A stretch of DNA of 64,000 bases, from NCBI GenBank assembly GCA_051651625.1, contig JBOFSQ010000015.1:1-64000 (forward strand), in the 5' to 3' direction. Origin of the DNA: JBOFSQ01 sp051651625 (GTDB lineage Bacteria; Planctomycetota; Planctomycetia; Pirellulales; Thermoguttaceae). The translations under genes were made by a program, and so were the position numbers. Shown one piece after another: positions 44,156 to 51,848 of this stretch. Below the pieces are notes generated by a model. It saw only the letters and a list, made by a program, of their open reading frames with translations. It searched no databases and had not been told where the DNA came from. The stretch's first letter is position 1. Each line of letters starts with the position of its first letter.

Positions 44156-44344
44156 CAACTCGGCGACGCCGCAAAACGGTGAAGCTAGTGAAGGTTTCCC
44201 GTTTCGCGCGAAATTGCAAACTCGTTTTCGATGGACATGTCGATTCCCCCTCATTGACGATGGTAACTCGCGCGGTATGCTGGTTGCCAGTTGTTCGGTG
44301 GTTTCTCGGTTCCCTTTAGTTTCTCTTTTGAAAGGAGACAGACA
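44156..44344 (+). promoter_or_regulatory. Cassette 4 leader with sigma-70 promoter
   Basis: TTGACG at 44254-44259 and TATGCT at 44276-44281, 16-base spacing, then GAAAGGAG before ATG 44345. Nearly identical to the cassette 1 leader, including the first 27 bases shared with the gene end at 36372-36398. Confidence 0.75.
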
Positions 44345-45614
44345 ATGGACAAGATGCTGATGATTTTGGTTTGTGGTTTGGAAACAATTCTCGACGCTGC
44401 GTGCGCCGCTTGTGGCACGCCAAATGTTAAGATGGGGGGGGGGGGGCAGAGTTGGTAAACTCTGCGATGTCTTTGGCGTCTTCTCTGACGCCGATTGCTC
44501 CACCTCTGCTACTCGAAATCGCTCTCGCGGTTTCACGCTCGTTGAACTTCTGGTGGTGATCGCCATCATTGGCGTTCTGGTCGCACTCTTACTTCCCGCC
44601 GTGCAAGCTGCGCGCGAAGCGGCAAGAAGGATGCAGTGTACCAACAATCTCAAACAGTTGGGACTGGCTCTGCACAATTATCACGACACTTATGGGGCGT
44701 TTCCAGCAAAAACATCAGCCAAAATCGGTGGAAACAACAACAAGGCAACAGGAGGTGAAGATGGTGACTGGAGCGCGTTGTTTCACCTTCTACCATTCGT
44801 TGAACAGACGGCGAAGTACGACCAGATCAACAGCAGCGGTCCATCGTATCCGCGCGAGCGGAATAGCGACGCGATTTTTGGGACAACGATTGCTGGTTTT
44901 CGCTGTCCTTCGGACGGTGGTGGTGTTCAATATATGGCGACCAACTATGTGCTCTGTCTCTCCGACATCATTCACGATTGTGAGAGTATAGACCAAGCCA
45001 ACCGATCTAATGTACGGTCTATGTTTCCAAATAGTCAGTGGAAGAGTATGGCTGCTATCACCGACGGCACAAGCAACACGCTTGCATTAGGCGAAGCGGT
45101 GATGGGAAGTGGTGGCACAATGAGTAGAGTACGCGGTGGTATTCAGATGAATATAGCCAGTGCCAACGATTCTGCGGGCACAAAATGCATGCCAGCACAA
45201 GTCACCACTGATGGCAAAACGTTGAGTAATCCCTACAATTTCATGGACACCTCGCTGACTCAGTACAACCTTGCCAACGGTAATCGTCGCGGTGGACGGA
45301 TTCACGATGGTTCCGCGTTGCACACAGGATTTCATGCCGCGACGCCTCCCAACGCGCCATCGTGCTATAGTCGCGGAGTGTACACCCCAAAAGCGGACTT
45401 GCCACAAATGCGATGGGGACTGTATCCCGCAACAAGTTCTCACTCTGGTGGTGTTAACGTCGGATTCTTTGATGGTAGTATTCGGTTTATATCGGATACG
45501 GTTGATTACAATGGTGCCACGCAACCTGAGCCAAATCCGGTGTCGGGGGCGTCACTTCAAGGAGTTTGGGGCGCGCTCGGTTCGCCAAATGGTGGTGAAG
45601 CGAAGTCGATATAG
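44345..45614 (+). CDS. DUF1559 protein, cassette 4; leader out of frame by one G
   Basis: The leader ATG 44345 (MDKMLMILVCGLETILDAAC) has the shared ribosome site but, with 13 G at 44434-44446, is out of frame with NRSRGFTLVELLVVIAIIGV. The continuous frame opens at GTG 44373, which has no ribosome site. The body is a standard DUF1559 domain ending SSHSGGVNVGFFDGSIRFIS. As in cassette 2, removal of one G would rejoin the leader. It is followed by a lipoprotein and then, across a palindromic element, a sulfatase. Confidence 0.84.
44434..44492 (+). promoter_or_regulatory. G13 tract and two hairpins, cassette 4 (out of frame)
   Basis: Thirteen G at 44434-44446 are followed by GCAGAGTT-GGTA-AACTCTGC (44446-44465) and GGCGTC-TTCTCT-GACGCC (44475-44492). 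These are identical to cassette 1 apart from one extra G and flanking substitutions. Confidence 0.7.
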
Positions 45615-45650
45615 TAACGAGTCTAACGAAACGTGTAAAAGGAGCGAGTT

Positions 45651-46145
45651 ATGAAATATGGTATTGCCGGATTTACGGTTGCGATTTGTTTTGTAGTGTT
45701 ATGTGGTTGCGGTGGTGAAGAACGCCCCAAAGATATGCCACCGGTTTTTCCGTGTACGCTAACGATCACGCAGGACGGTAAACCGCTTGAGGGAGCACTT
45801 GTTGCTCTCTACAACCAAGATGCCGCCTTGCAAAAGTGGACAGCAGGTGGAACGACCGATGCCAGCGGGAGTGTAACACCGTCCACGCAGGGGCGGTATC
45901 GTGGCGTCGTACCGGGTAAGTACAAGATTACTGTCACCAAGATCATTTCCGAAGGTGGTGTTGTTATCAGTGAGGAAACGGCGACGACGCCCGAAAAATC
46001 AACACCGGGCAAGACGTGGTCTTATGTCGAGAAAAAATACGACAATATCGCTACTACTCCCTTGGAGATCGATATGCCCAAGTCGAAGTTTGCGACGATT
46101 TTGGATGCGGGAGTTGCGGTCAAAAACGAAGTCGTGTCGTATTAA
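45651..46145 (+). CDS. Small lipoprotein, cassette 4
   Basis: 164 residues from ATG 45651 with AAAGGAG upstream. Lipobox VVLCGC at about residues 15-20. The body (PKDMPPVFPCTLTITQDGKP, VVPGKYKITVTKII) belongs to the same family as the cassette 2 and 3 lipoproteins, with a transthyretin-like beta pattern. Confidence 0.78.
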   Translation: MKYGIAGFTVAICFVVLCGCGGEERPKDMPPVFPCTLTITQDGKPLEGALVALYNQDAALQKWTAGGTTDASGSVTPSTQGRYRGVVPGKYKITVTKIISEGGVVISEETATTPEKSTPGKTWSYVEKKYDNIATTPLEIDMPKSKFATILDAGVAVKNEVVSY

Positions 46146-46152
46146 ATCGTAG

Positions 46153-46572
46153 GTAAGCGTTCACGGACTTTGCCATGCTGGCGTTGCCGCATTTGCCCCG
46201 ACGGGGCAGCAATTTCAATAACCGTATGCAAGCGGTACTCCGCGCAGCTTACGGTGGCGACACCACAAAAATCGAGCGTCTGTAGGACGCCACTGACAGC
46301 ACGGTTGACTCAAACGTTTGGTAGCGTCCTACAGACGCACAGAATTTTCGTTCGCGCCACCGGCGGTTGCGTTTGCCGCTGTCGCGGCTGCACTTACCGC
46401 CGGTTATTGAGATACTGCCCCGTGGGGGCAAAAACACGCCGCGTTCACAACAAACAGCAAACCAAACCGTGAACCGTTACAATCGTAGTTCGTGCGCGAC
46501 ATACGTCGCGTGTGCGGGATGTGTAAATCCCGTATCTACCTTAACGATGCCACACAAATCGTGAACGGTTAC
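46153..46572. repeat. Nested palindromic element B
   Basis: Core 46153-46480 is bounded by GTAAGCGTTCACGG and CCGTGAACCGTTAC; another CGTGAACGGTTAC ends at 46572. Nested pairs from outside in: GCCCCGACGGGGCAG with CTGCCCCGTGGGGGC, AATAACCG with CCGGTTATTG, and CGTCTGTAGGACGC with GCGTCCTACAGACG. It is non-coding and is the inverted near-identical copy of 60882-61197. Confidence 0.8.
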
Positions 46573-46696
46573 GGTTTTTCTACTCGCATCGCGTATGCGT
46601 CCCCTCTGGCACGTTTCTATTTTCGCCGTACAATTCTCGCAAAATGGCACAAGCAAACGCGATAGCGGCGTTCGTGCAACGGTACTGGAGGTTTCG

Positions 46697-48196
46697 ATGA
46701 TTGTCTCGTATTTGGCACGGTGGTGTGTTGGGTGTGCGGCGTTCGTTTTGGTTGGATTCTGTTTCGTTGGTCTGCACGGAACGTCAGTCCTTCAGGCGGC
46801 AGAGCGGCTTAATGTTGTCGTTGTCTTGGTTGATGACCTTGGGCACGCCGATCTTGGATGTTGCGGTAGCACGTTTTTTGAAACGCCACACATCGATGCA
46901 CTCGCAGCAAGCGGTCTGCGTTTCACGAGCGGTTATGCGGCGTGTGCCGTCTGTTCGCCGACACGCGCCGCTCTGCAAACAGGCCTCAATCCGGCGCGAC
47001 TCGGACTAACCGACTGGATTCGCGGACGTTTTCAAGGCGGCATCATCCGCGATGGACGAAATCCAACCGAATATGTTGTCACGCCAAACGCGACGATTGC
47101 GTGTCCGCCCAATCCGCTCTTTCTCGATCCTAACGCGCAGCGGTCGCTGGCGTCGCTCTTTCACGAGGCCGGTTATGTGACAGGTCACATCGGCAAGTGG
47201 CATCTCGGTCAAGAGGAGCAAACGCCGCAGCACTTCGGGTACGACACGAACGTTGCGGGGTGTGACCTCGGTCAGCCGCCGAGTTATTTTGACCCGTATG
47301 AATCCGATCCCGCTCGCACCGATTATGTCATTCCGGCGGCGGTGCTCTCGCGGCGAGTGAAGGGTGAATACTTGACCGACCGCGAAGGTGACGAGGCTGT
47401 AGCGTTTGTGAAACGAAACCGCAACGCACCGTTTTTCTTGCACTTGGCGCACTACGCCGTTCACACACCACTCCAAGCCAAAGAGGCGGACATTGCGGAG
47501 TTCCGCGACAAAAACAAGCAGAACACGTCGCCACAGAAAAATGCCGTTTATGCCGCGATGATTCGGAGCGTGGACGACTCACTCGGAAAACTGGTCGCCG
47601 CGCTGCGCGATGAAAATCTCCTCGACCGCACGGTGATTGTTTTCACGTCGGACAACGGCGGACTGCTGGGGAGCACGAGCAACGCCCCGCTGCGGAGCGG
47701 CAAGGGGTTTCCGTATGAGGGAGGGATTCGCGTCCCGTGGATCATCGCGGGTGCCGCGATTCCTGCGTCCGAACGCGGCACGACGCGCGACGTGCCGATT
47801 GTCACGCACGATCTTGCACCGACGCTTTTGGAACTGGCGGACGTAAAGCATAACGTTGCGTTTGACGGAGTTAGTTTCGCGCCGCTTCTGCGCGGGGATG
47901 TTCCGATGCCGCCACGTCTCTTGGTGTGGCACTATCCGCACTACCGCTTTGAACAGGCGAACGATCTCCCGCCGTACACGATTCTCCGCGACGGGTCGCA
48001 GAAGTTGATCCGTTTTTACGCGACGAACGAGAAGTACCCGAATCGCTACGAACTCTACGATCTTGAAGCCGATCCGGCAGAGACAAAGAACATAGCCGCC
48101 GCGTCGCGTGATACCGTCACTGCACTAGAGCAAAAGATGGATGCCGAACTCGTCCGCTTTGGCGCACGCATGCCACGTCCTCTGAAGCAGGAATGA
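46697..48196 (+). CDS. Secreted sulfatase (arylsulfatase type)
   Basis: 499 residues from ATG 46697, after CTGGAGG. A signal peptide (CAAFVLVGFCFVGLHGTSVL) is followed by metal ligands D46 D47 (VVLVDDLGHADLG). The formylglycine box is C86-S-P-T-R90 (CAVCSPTRAALQTG). GHIGKWHLG and FTSDNGGLLG complete the active site. It hydrolyses sulfate esters, probably on sulfated polysaccharides, and needs a formylglycine-generating enzyme not encoded here. It follows cassette 4 and is likely its enzyme member, though element B separates them. Confidence 0.94.
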   Translation: MIVSYLARWCVGCAAFVLVGFCFVGLHGTSVLQAAERLNVVVVLVDDLGHADLGCCGSTFFETPHIDALAASGLRFTSGYAACAVCSPTRAALQTGLNPARLGLTDWIRGRFQGGIIRDGRNPTEYVVTPNATIACPPNPLFLDPNAQRSLASLFHEAGYVTGHIGKWHLGQEEQTPQHFGYDTNVAGCDLGQPPSYFDPYESDPARTDYVIPAAVLSRRVKGEYLTDREGDEAVAFVKRNRNAPFFLHLAHYAVHTPLQAKEADIAEFRDKNKQNTSPQKNAVYAAMIRSVDDSLGKLVAALRDENLLDRTVIVFTSDNGGLLGSTSNAPLRSGKGFPYEGGIRVPWIIAGAAIPASERGTTRDVPIVTHDLAPTLLELADVKHNVAFDGVSFAPLLRGDVPMPPRLLVWHYPHYRFEQANDLPPYTILRDGSQKLIRFYATNEKYPNRYELYDLEADPAETKNIAAASRDTVTALEQKMDAELVRFGARMPRPLKQE

Positions 48197-48244
48197 GAAA
48201 GCGAGACGACGCTATACTCAAAACGGGGTGAAAATGCTGGTTTG

Positions 48245-48349
48245 AATGGCAGGCGGAATGAAGGCGGTATTCCCGCCGCAATGACGCTGTTCGGCGTCGA
48301 TTGGTCGTTCTGCGTCATTGCGCGAGTACGCTTCATTCCGCCTGCCATT
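48245..48349. repeat. Nested palindrome between sulfatase and yebC
   Basis: AATGGCAGGCGGAATGAAG (48245-48263) is perfectly mirrored at 48331-48349. Inside, CGCAATGACGC (48277-48287) is mirrored at 48312-48322. The rest of the gap 48197-48518 shows no gene. Confidence 0.75.
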
Positions 48350-48518
48350 GCGACACCGACAGACAAATTGTCGCCATCGCGAAGCCATCATTGCCAACAC
48401 ACAAAAGGGCGGTAGAATTATCAGCCGTTACTGTCGCTGAGTTGCGTTCAGGGTGGTGTTTCGTATCTTCACCTCCTTCCCCAAAAAAATTCAAACCGAT
48501 TTTAGACCGAAATATCTT

Positions 48519-49271
48519 ATGGCAGGACATTCTCACTGGGCTGGTATAAAGCACAAAAAGGCGCTCGTTGATGCGAAGCGTGGTAAGTTGTGGAGCAAGC
48601 TCGCCAAGGCGATCATTATCGCTGCGAAGCTCGGCGGCGGCGACCCCGACGCGAACATTCGTCTCCGCGCGGCGATTGACGAAGCGAAGGCGGTAAGTCT
48701 CCCGAAAGACAACATCCTGCGTGCGATCAAACGTGGAACGGGTGCGAGCGACGCCGATGAACTGATCGAAGTCGTCTACGAAGGGTACGGCCCCGGCGGC
48801 GTCGCGATTATTGCGGAAGGCGTCACCGACAACCGTAACCGCACTGCGCCAGAGATTCGCAAAATCTTTGAAGTGTCGGGCGGAAAGTTTGGGACTTCTG
48901 GGTGCGTCGCTTGGAACTTTCAGCGCAAAGGAATCTTCGTCGTTGATCAAAACGCGACGACCGAAGAGAAGCTGCTAGAGTGCGTTCTTGATGCTGGTGC
49001 CGATGATGTTGTTGCGCAGGGCGACGCATTTGAAGTAACGTGCAGCCCCGATTCTTATGCAAGTGTTGCCAGTGCGCTCGAGAAAGCGATGATTGCTGTT
49101 GAATCGTCGCAGCTTGCGCTCGTTGCCAACGACTCCGCACTGATCGACGACCTCGCCACGGCGCAAAAAGTGACGAAGCTAATGGAAATGCTCGACGACC
49201 ACGACGACATTCAAACCGTCTCATCCAATTACGCATTTTCCGACGCGGTCAGTGCCGCTATGGAAGAATGA
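48519..49271 (+). CDS. yebC: YebC/TACO1-family translation or transcription factor
   Basis: 250 residues from ATG 48519. The start MAGHSHWAGIKHKKALVDAK is diagnostic, followed by NIRLRAAIDEAKAVSLPKDN and EVVYEGYGPGGVAII. Members are variously described as transcription regulators and as factors easing ribosome stalling on proline runs. The family's usual length is about 245. It is followed 7 bases later by the cytochrome gene, so the two may be co-transcribed. Confidence 0.95.
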   Translation: MAGHSHWAGIKHKKALVDAKRGKLWSKLAKAIIIAAKLGGGDPDANIRLRAAIDEAKAVSLPKDNILRAIKRGTGASDADELIEVVYEGYGPGGVAIIAEGVTDNRNRTAPEIRKIFEVSGGKFGTSGCVAWNFQRKGIFVVDQNATTEEKLLECVLDAGADDVVAQGDAFEVTCSPDSYASVASALEKAMIAVESSQLALVANDSALIDDLATAQKVTKLMEMLDDHDDIQTVSSNYAFSDAVSAAMEE

Positions 49272-49278
49272 GGCTCCG

Positions 49279-50748
49279 ATGTCACGATTCACTCTTCTCT
49301 TGCGACGAATCTTTTTCGTCGTGGTGTTCATTGTCGGTATGACATTCACGCGTGCCGATGATGTTGAAAAATTTTGGCTCGACACGCCGCCGCCAGCGGC
49401 AGCGATTGTCTTTTCTGGTTTTTTGAACGGGTACGTCGAACCGTGTGGCTGCGCGGGTCTTGACCGAATGAAAGGCGGACTCGGACGACGCCACACGTTT
49501 TTCGAGCAGCTACGCGAGCGCGGATGGAATCTCATTCCGATAGATGCGGGGAATCTCAACAAAGGTGCGAGTCCGCTCGAAGAGCAGAAGTTTCAGTTCG
49601 TCATCGAAGAGGCGATGCGACTGATGCAGTATCAAGCCGTCGGAATGGGTGACCGCGAACTTCTCTTCCCGCCAACAACGCTGCTGCTCTACACTGCCGA
49701 CACGGTCGGGAATCCGAAGCGGTACACGTCGGCCAACGTTGCCCTTTTCGATTTTGATCCAACAATCCTCGCACCATATCGCATTGCGACGAGCGGTGGT
49801 GTCCGTGTTGGTGTCGTGAGTGCTCTCGGAAAGTCGCTACAACAAAACATCACCGCCGCGGATGAAGTTGTGTTTGTCGATCCTCTTGTACCAGTTCGCA
49901 ACGCTGTCGCGCAGCTCAAAAAAGTTCCGTGCGATTTCATTGCACTCATTTTTCACGGTTCGACTTCCGAACGTGACGCACTTCTCGCGGAGTTTCCAAA
50001 CAACACATTCAGTTTTGTGATTCCGTCGGAGACGCCCGCCGAACCGCCGCTCGAACCGCAAAAACTGCCATGCGGGGCGTGGCTCATCGAAGTCGGCCTC
50101 AAAGGGAGTTACGTCGTTGTCGCCGAAATTGGGAGCGACAAATCGTTGTCGGCGATTAAGTTTCACCGCGTCGCGCTCGACGGGAGATTTACGATGTCGC
50201 CCGGCGTTCTCGCTGCGATGCAGAGTTATCAAGACTATCTCAAAGATGTTGGCTGGGAAGGACTCGGTTTGCGTCCAACGCCGTCGCCGCAGGCCGACAA
50301 GAACGGAAAGTTTGTCGGCTCGGCATCGTGTCGTAATTGCCACGAAAAGTCGTTTGATGTTTGGAAAACGTCGTCGCACGCCAGCGCGCTTCGCGCACTC
50401 GTTGACGTGTCAAAACCTGCGCGGCAATACGATCCAGAGTGTATCGCTTGTCACGTTGTTGGATGGAATCCATCGGATGCGACGCCGTATACCAGCGGGT
50501 TCGTTTCGCAGCAGAAGACGCCGCTCTTGGCAGACGTTGGTTGCGAGAGTTGTCACGGTCCGGGTGAAGTCCACGTTGCGGCTGAGACGAACGGTTCGGC
50601 GGCGGCGAAAAATACGGCGCGACTCGATGTGCGTCTTACTCTCGAAGGCGCACGCCACCACTGCACACAATGTCACGACCACGAAAACAGCCCAGCGTTT
50701 AATTTCGACACCTACTGGGATAAAGTGAAACACAAAGAAGTTCCGTGA
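49279..50748 (+). CDS. Nucleotidase/phosphoesterase-like protein fused to tetraheme cytochrome c
   Basis: 489 residues from ATG 49279 with a signal peptide (FFVVVFIVGMTFTRA). Residues about 40-340 resemble the metallophosphoesterase/5'-nucleotidase fold (VFSGFLNGYVEPCGCAGL, IDAGNLN, DFIALIFHGSTSE), but the usual DxH and GNHE motifs are not evident, so activity is doubtful. The C-terminal part has four heme sites, CRNCH, CIACH, CESCH and CTQCH, like the cytochrome c554 type. It would act in periplasmic electron transfer. CxC in PCGCAG may bind a metal. Confidence 0.85.
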   Translation: MSRFTLLLRRIFFVVVFIVGMTFTRADDVEKFWLDTPPPAAAIVFSGFLNGYVEPCGCAGLDRMKGGLGRRHTFFEQLRERGWNLIPIDAGNLNKGASPLEEQKFQFVIEEAMRLMQYQAVGMGDRELLFPPTTLLLYTADTVGNPKRYTSANVALFDFDPTILAPYRIATSGGVRVGVVSALGKSLQQNITAADEVVFVDPLVPVRNAVAQLKKVPCDFIALIFHGSTSERDALLAEFPNNTFSFVIPSETPAEPPLEPQKLPCGAWLIEVGLKGSYVVVAEIGSDKSLSAIKFHRVALDGRFTMSPGVLAAMQSYQDYLKDVGWEGLGLRPTPSPQADKNGKFVGSASCRNCHEKSFDVWKTSSHASALRALVDVSKPARQYDPECIACHVVGWNPSDATPYTSGFVSQQKTPLLADVGCESCHGPGEVHVAAETNGSAAAKNTARLDVRLTLEGARHHCTQCHDHENSPAFNFDTYWDKVKHKEVP

Positions 50749-50786
50749 CAATTGACGATTTGTAGTCGTGTGCGCCATGTATCGCC

Positions 50787-50806
50787 ATTCCCGCGAAGGT
50801 GGGAAT
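50787..50806. repeat. ATTCCCGC-type palindrome before the R-M pair
   Basis: ATTCCCGCGAAGGTGGGAAT, an imperfect member of the same palindrome family as 20369-20391 and 53877-53899. It marks the left side of the restriction-modification pair. Confidence 0.55.
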
Positions 50807-50844
50807 CCGGAGAGAACATTGCAGACATAATAGAGGACAACTTT

Positions 50845-51846
50845 ATGGCAACCGGTAGAACTGTTAGCGCAAGTTTTCTGACCCCAAAAGACGATCAAGT
50901 CATTTCGCTTTGCGGCGAAATATCGGCTGCAATTCTGGACGAAATTTCGGACGACACCAACAAGAAAAACTTCAAAGACGAGTTCGGAAAAATCAGCAAA
51001 ACCCGCGACGCTGGTGCCGGTCGAGGCGGCGGAAAATTGCAACGCGACGCCCTGTGTACACGCGGCGTGCAAGGCAAAGCTCCTTACTCAAATCGAAACT
51101 TGCGATGGCACCCGCTCGTTATCGCGTTCAATCCGATTGCGTATGCGAAAAGCATCGAACGTATCGAAATCGAAGGAGAAGACGAATCGCAGACACTGGT
51201 TTTCGTCGTGAAAGAAAATGGAAAACTCAAGAAGTATCCTTCTGCTCGCGTTCACGAGTTGCCAGAACGATATGTGACGCTTCCCGAACACTGGCAAGAA
51301 CATTTCGAAGTCTTGCGTTTTTGGAACGATACGCAATGGACGCAAAACTCGTGCGTCATCACGGCTTTTGAGTGCTGCGATTGGCAAGATGCCGTTGAAG
51401 CGTATGCGATTTTAGGGATTTCCATTGCCGTTGACAATTTTGGTGTAAACTTCGACGCGATTTACAGCAAAGCCATCAACATCTTGAAGAACCAAACTAT
51501 TGGTCCATCGGTGAAATTTCCGTCAAACAAATTCCCAACCGACAAAGACGACATCGTTTCTTGCCCGCTTTGCAAGGTTGCGAAGTCGAAGAATCCGGCT
51601 AATTTGCCCGACCGAGATCGTGAAGACCGATACAAGTTTGCGTTCGGTGGAAACAAGCGAAACGAAGGCGACGACAGCAGCATGCAGATCATGCACGTCG
51701 AACCGCTGGTTGAAAGCGAAATGAAACACAACGCGAAAAATGTGCGGTTTGGCCATCGCTGGTGCAATGTTGCAATGACCGATCACTCGGTTGATGAAAC
51801 CGTTGATTTCATGGAATACATCGTGAAAGCCCACAAGAGAGTTTAG
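50845..51846 (+). CDS. Type II restriction endonuclease, BstXI-like HNH
   Basis: 333 residues from ATG 50845 with GAGGA upstream. The C-terminal third looks like an HNH nuclease: CPLCK (about residue 237), then MQIMHVEPLVE, and NVRFGHRWCNVAMTD. The N-terminal two-thirds would carry DNA recognition. Size, HNH layout and the next gene, a type I-like methylase, recall BstXI, whose system also uses an M/S-type methyltransferase. It lies 2 bases before that gene, so they are one operon. The specific family is a memory-based assignment; restriction endonuclease is the safer call. Confidence 0.62.
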   Translation: MATGRTVSASFLTPKDDQVISLCGEISAAILDEISDDTNKKNFKDEFGKISKTRDAGAGRGGGKLQRDALCTRGVQGKAPYSNRNLRWHPLVIAFNPIAYAKSIERIEIEGEDESQTLVFVVKENGKLKKYPSARVHELPERYVTLPEHWQEHFEVLRFWNDTQWTQNSCVITAFECCDWQDAVEAYAILGISIAVDNFGVNFDAIYSKAINILKNQTIGPSVKFPSNKFPTDKDDIVSCPLCKVAKSKNPANLPDRDREDRYKFAFGGNKRNEGDDSSMQIMHVEPLVESEMKHNAKNVRFGHRWCNVAMTDHSVDETVDFMEYIVKAHKRV

Positions 51847-51848
51847 AA

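Noticed and set aside
46153..46572. Riboswitch or ribozyme in element B
   Set aside because: The strong pairing is explained by nested palindromes repeated elsewhere in inverted orientation and unrelated to neighbouring gene starts.
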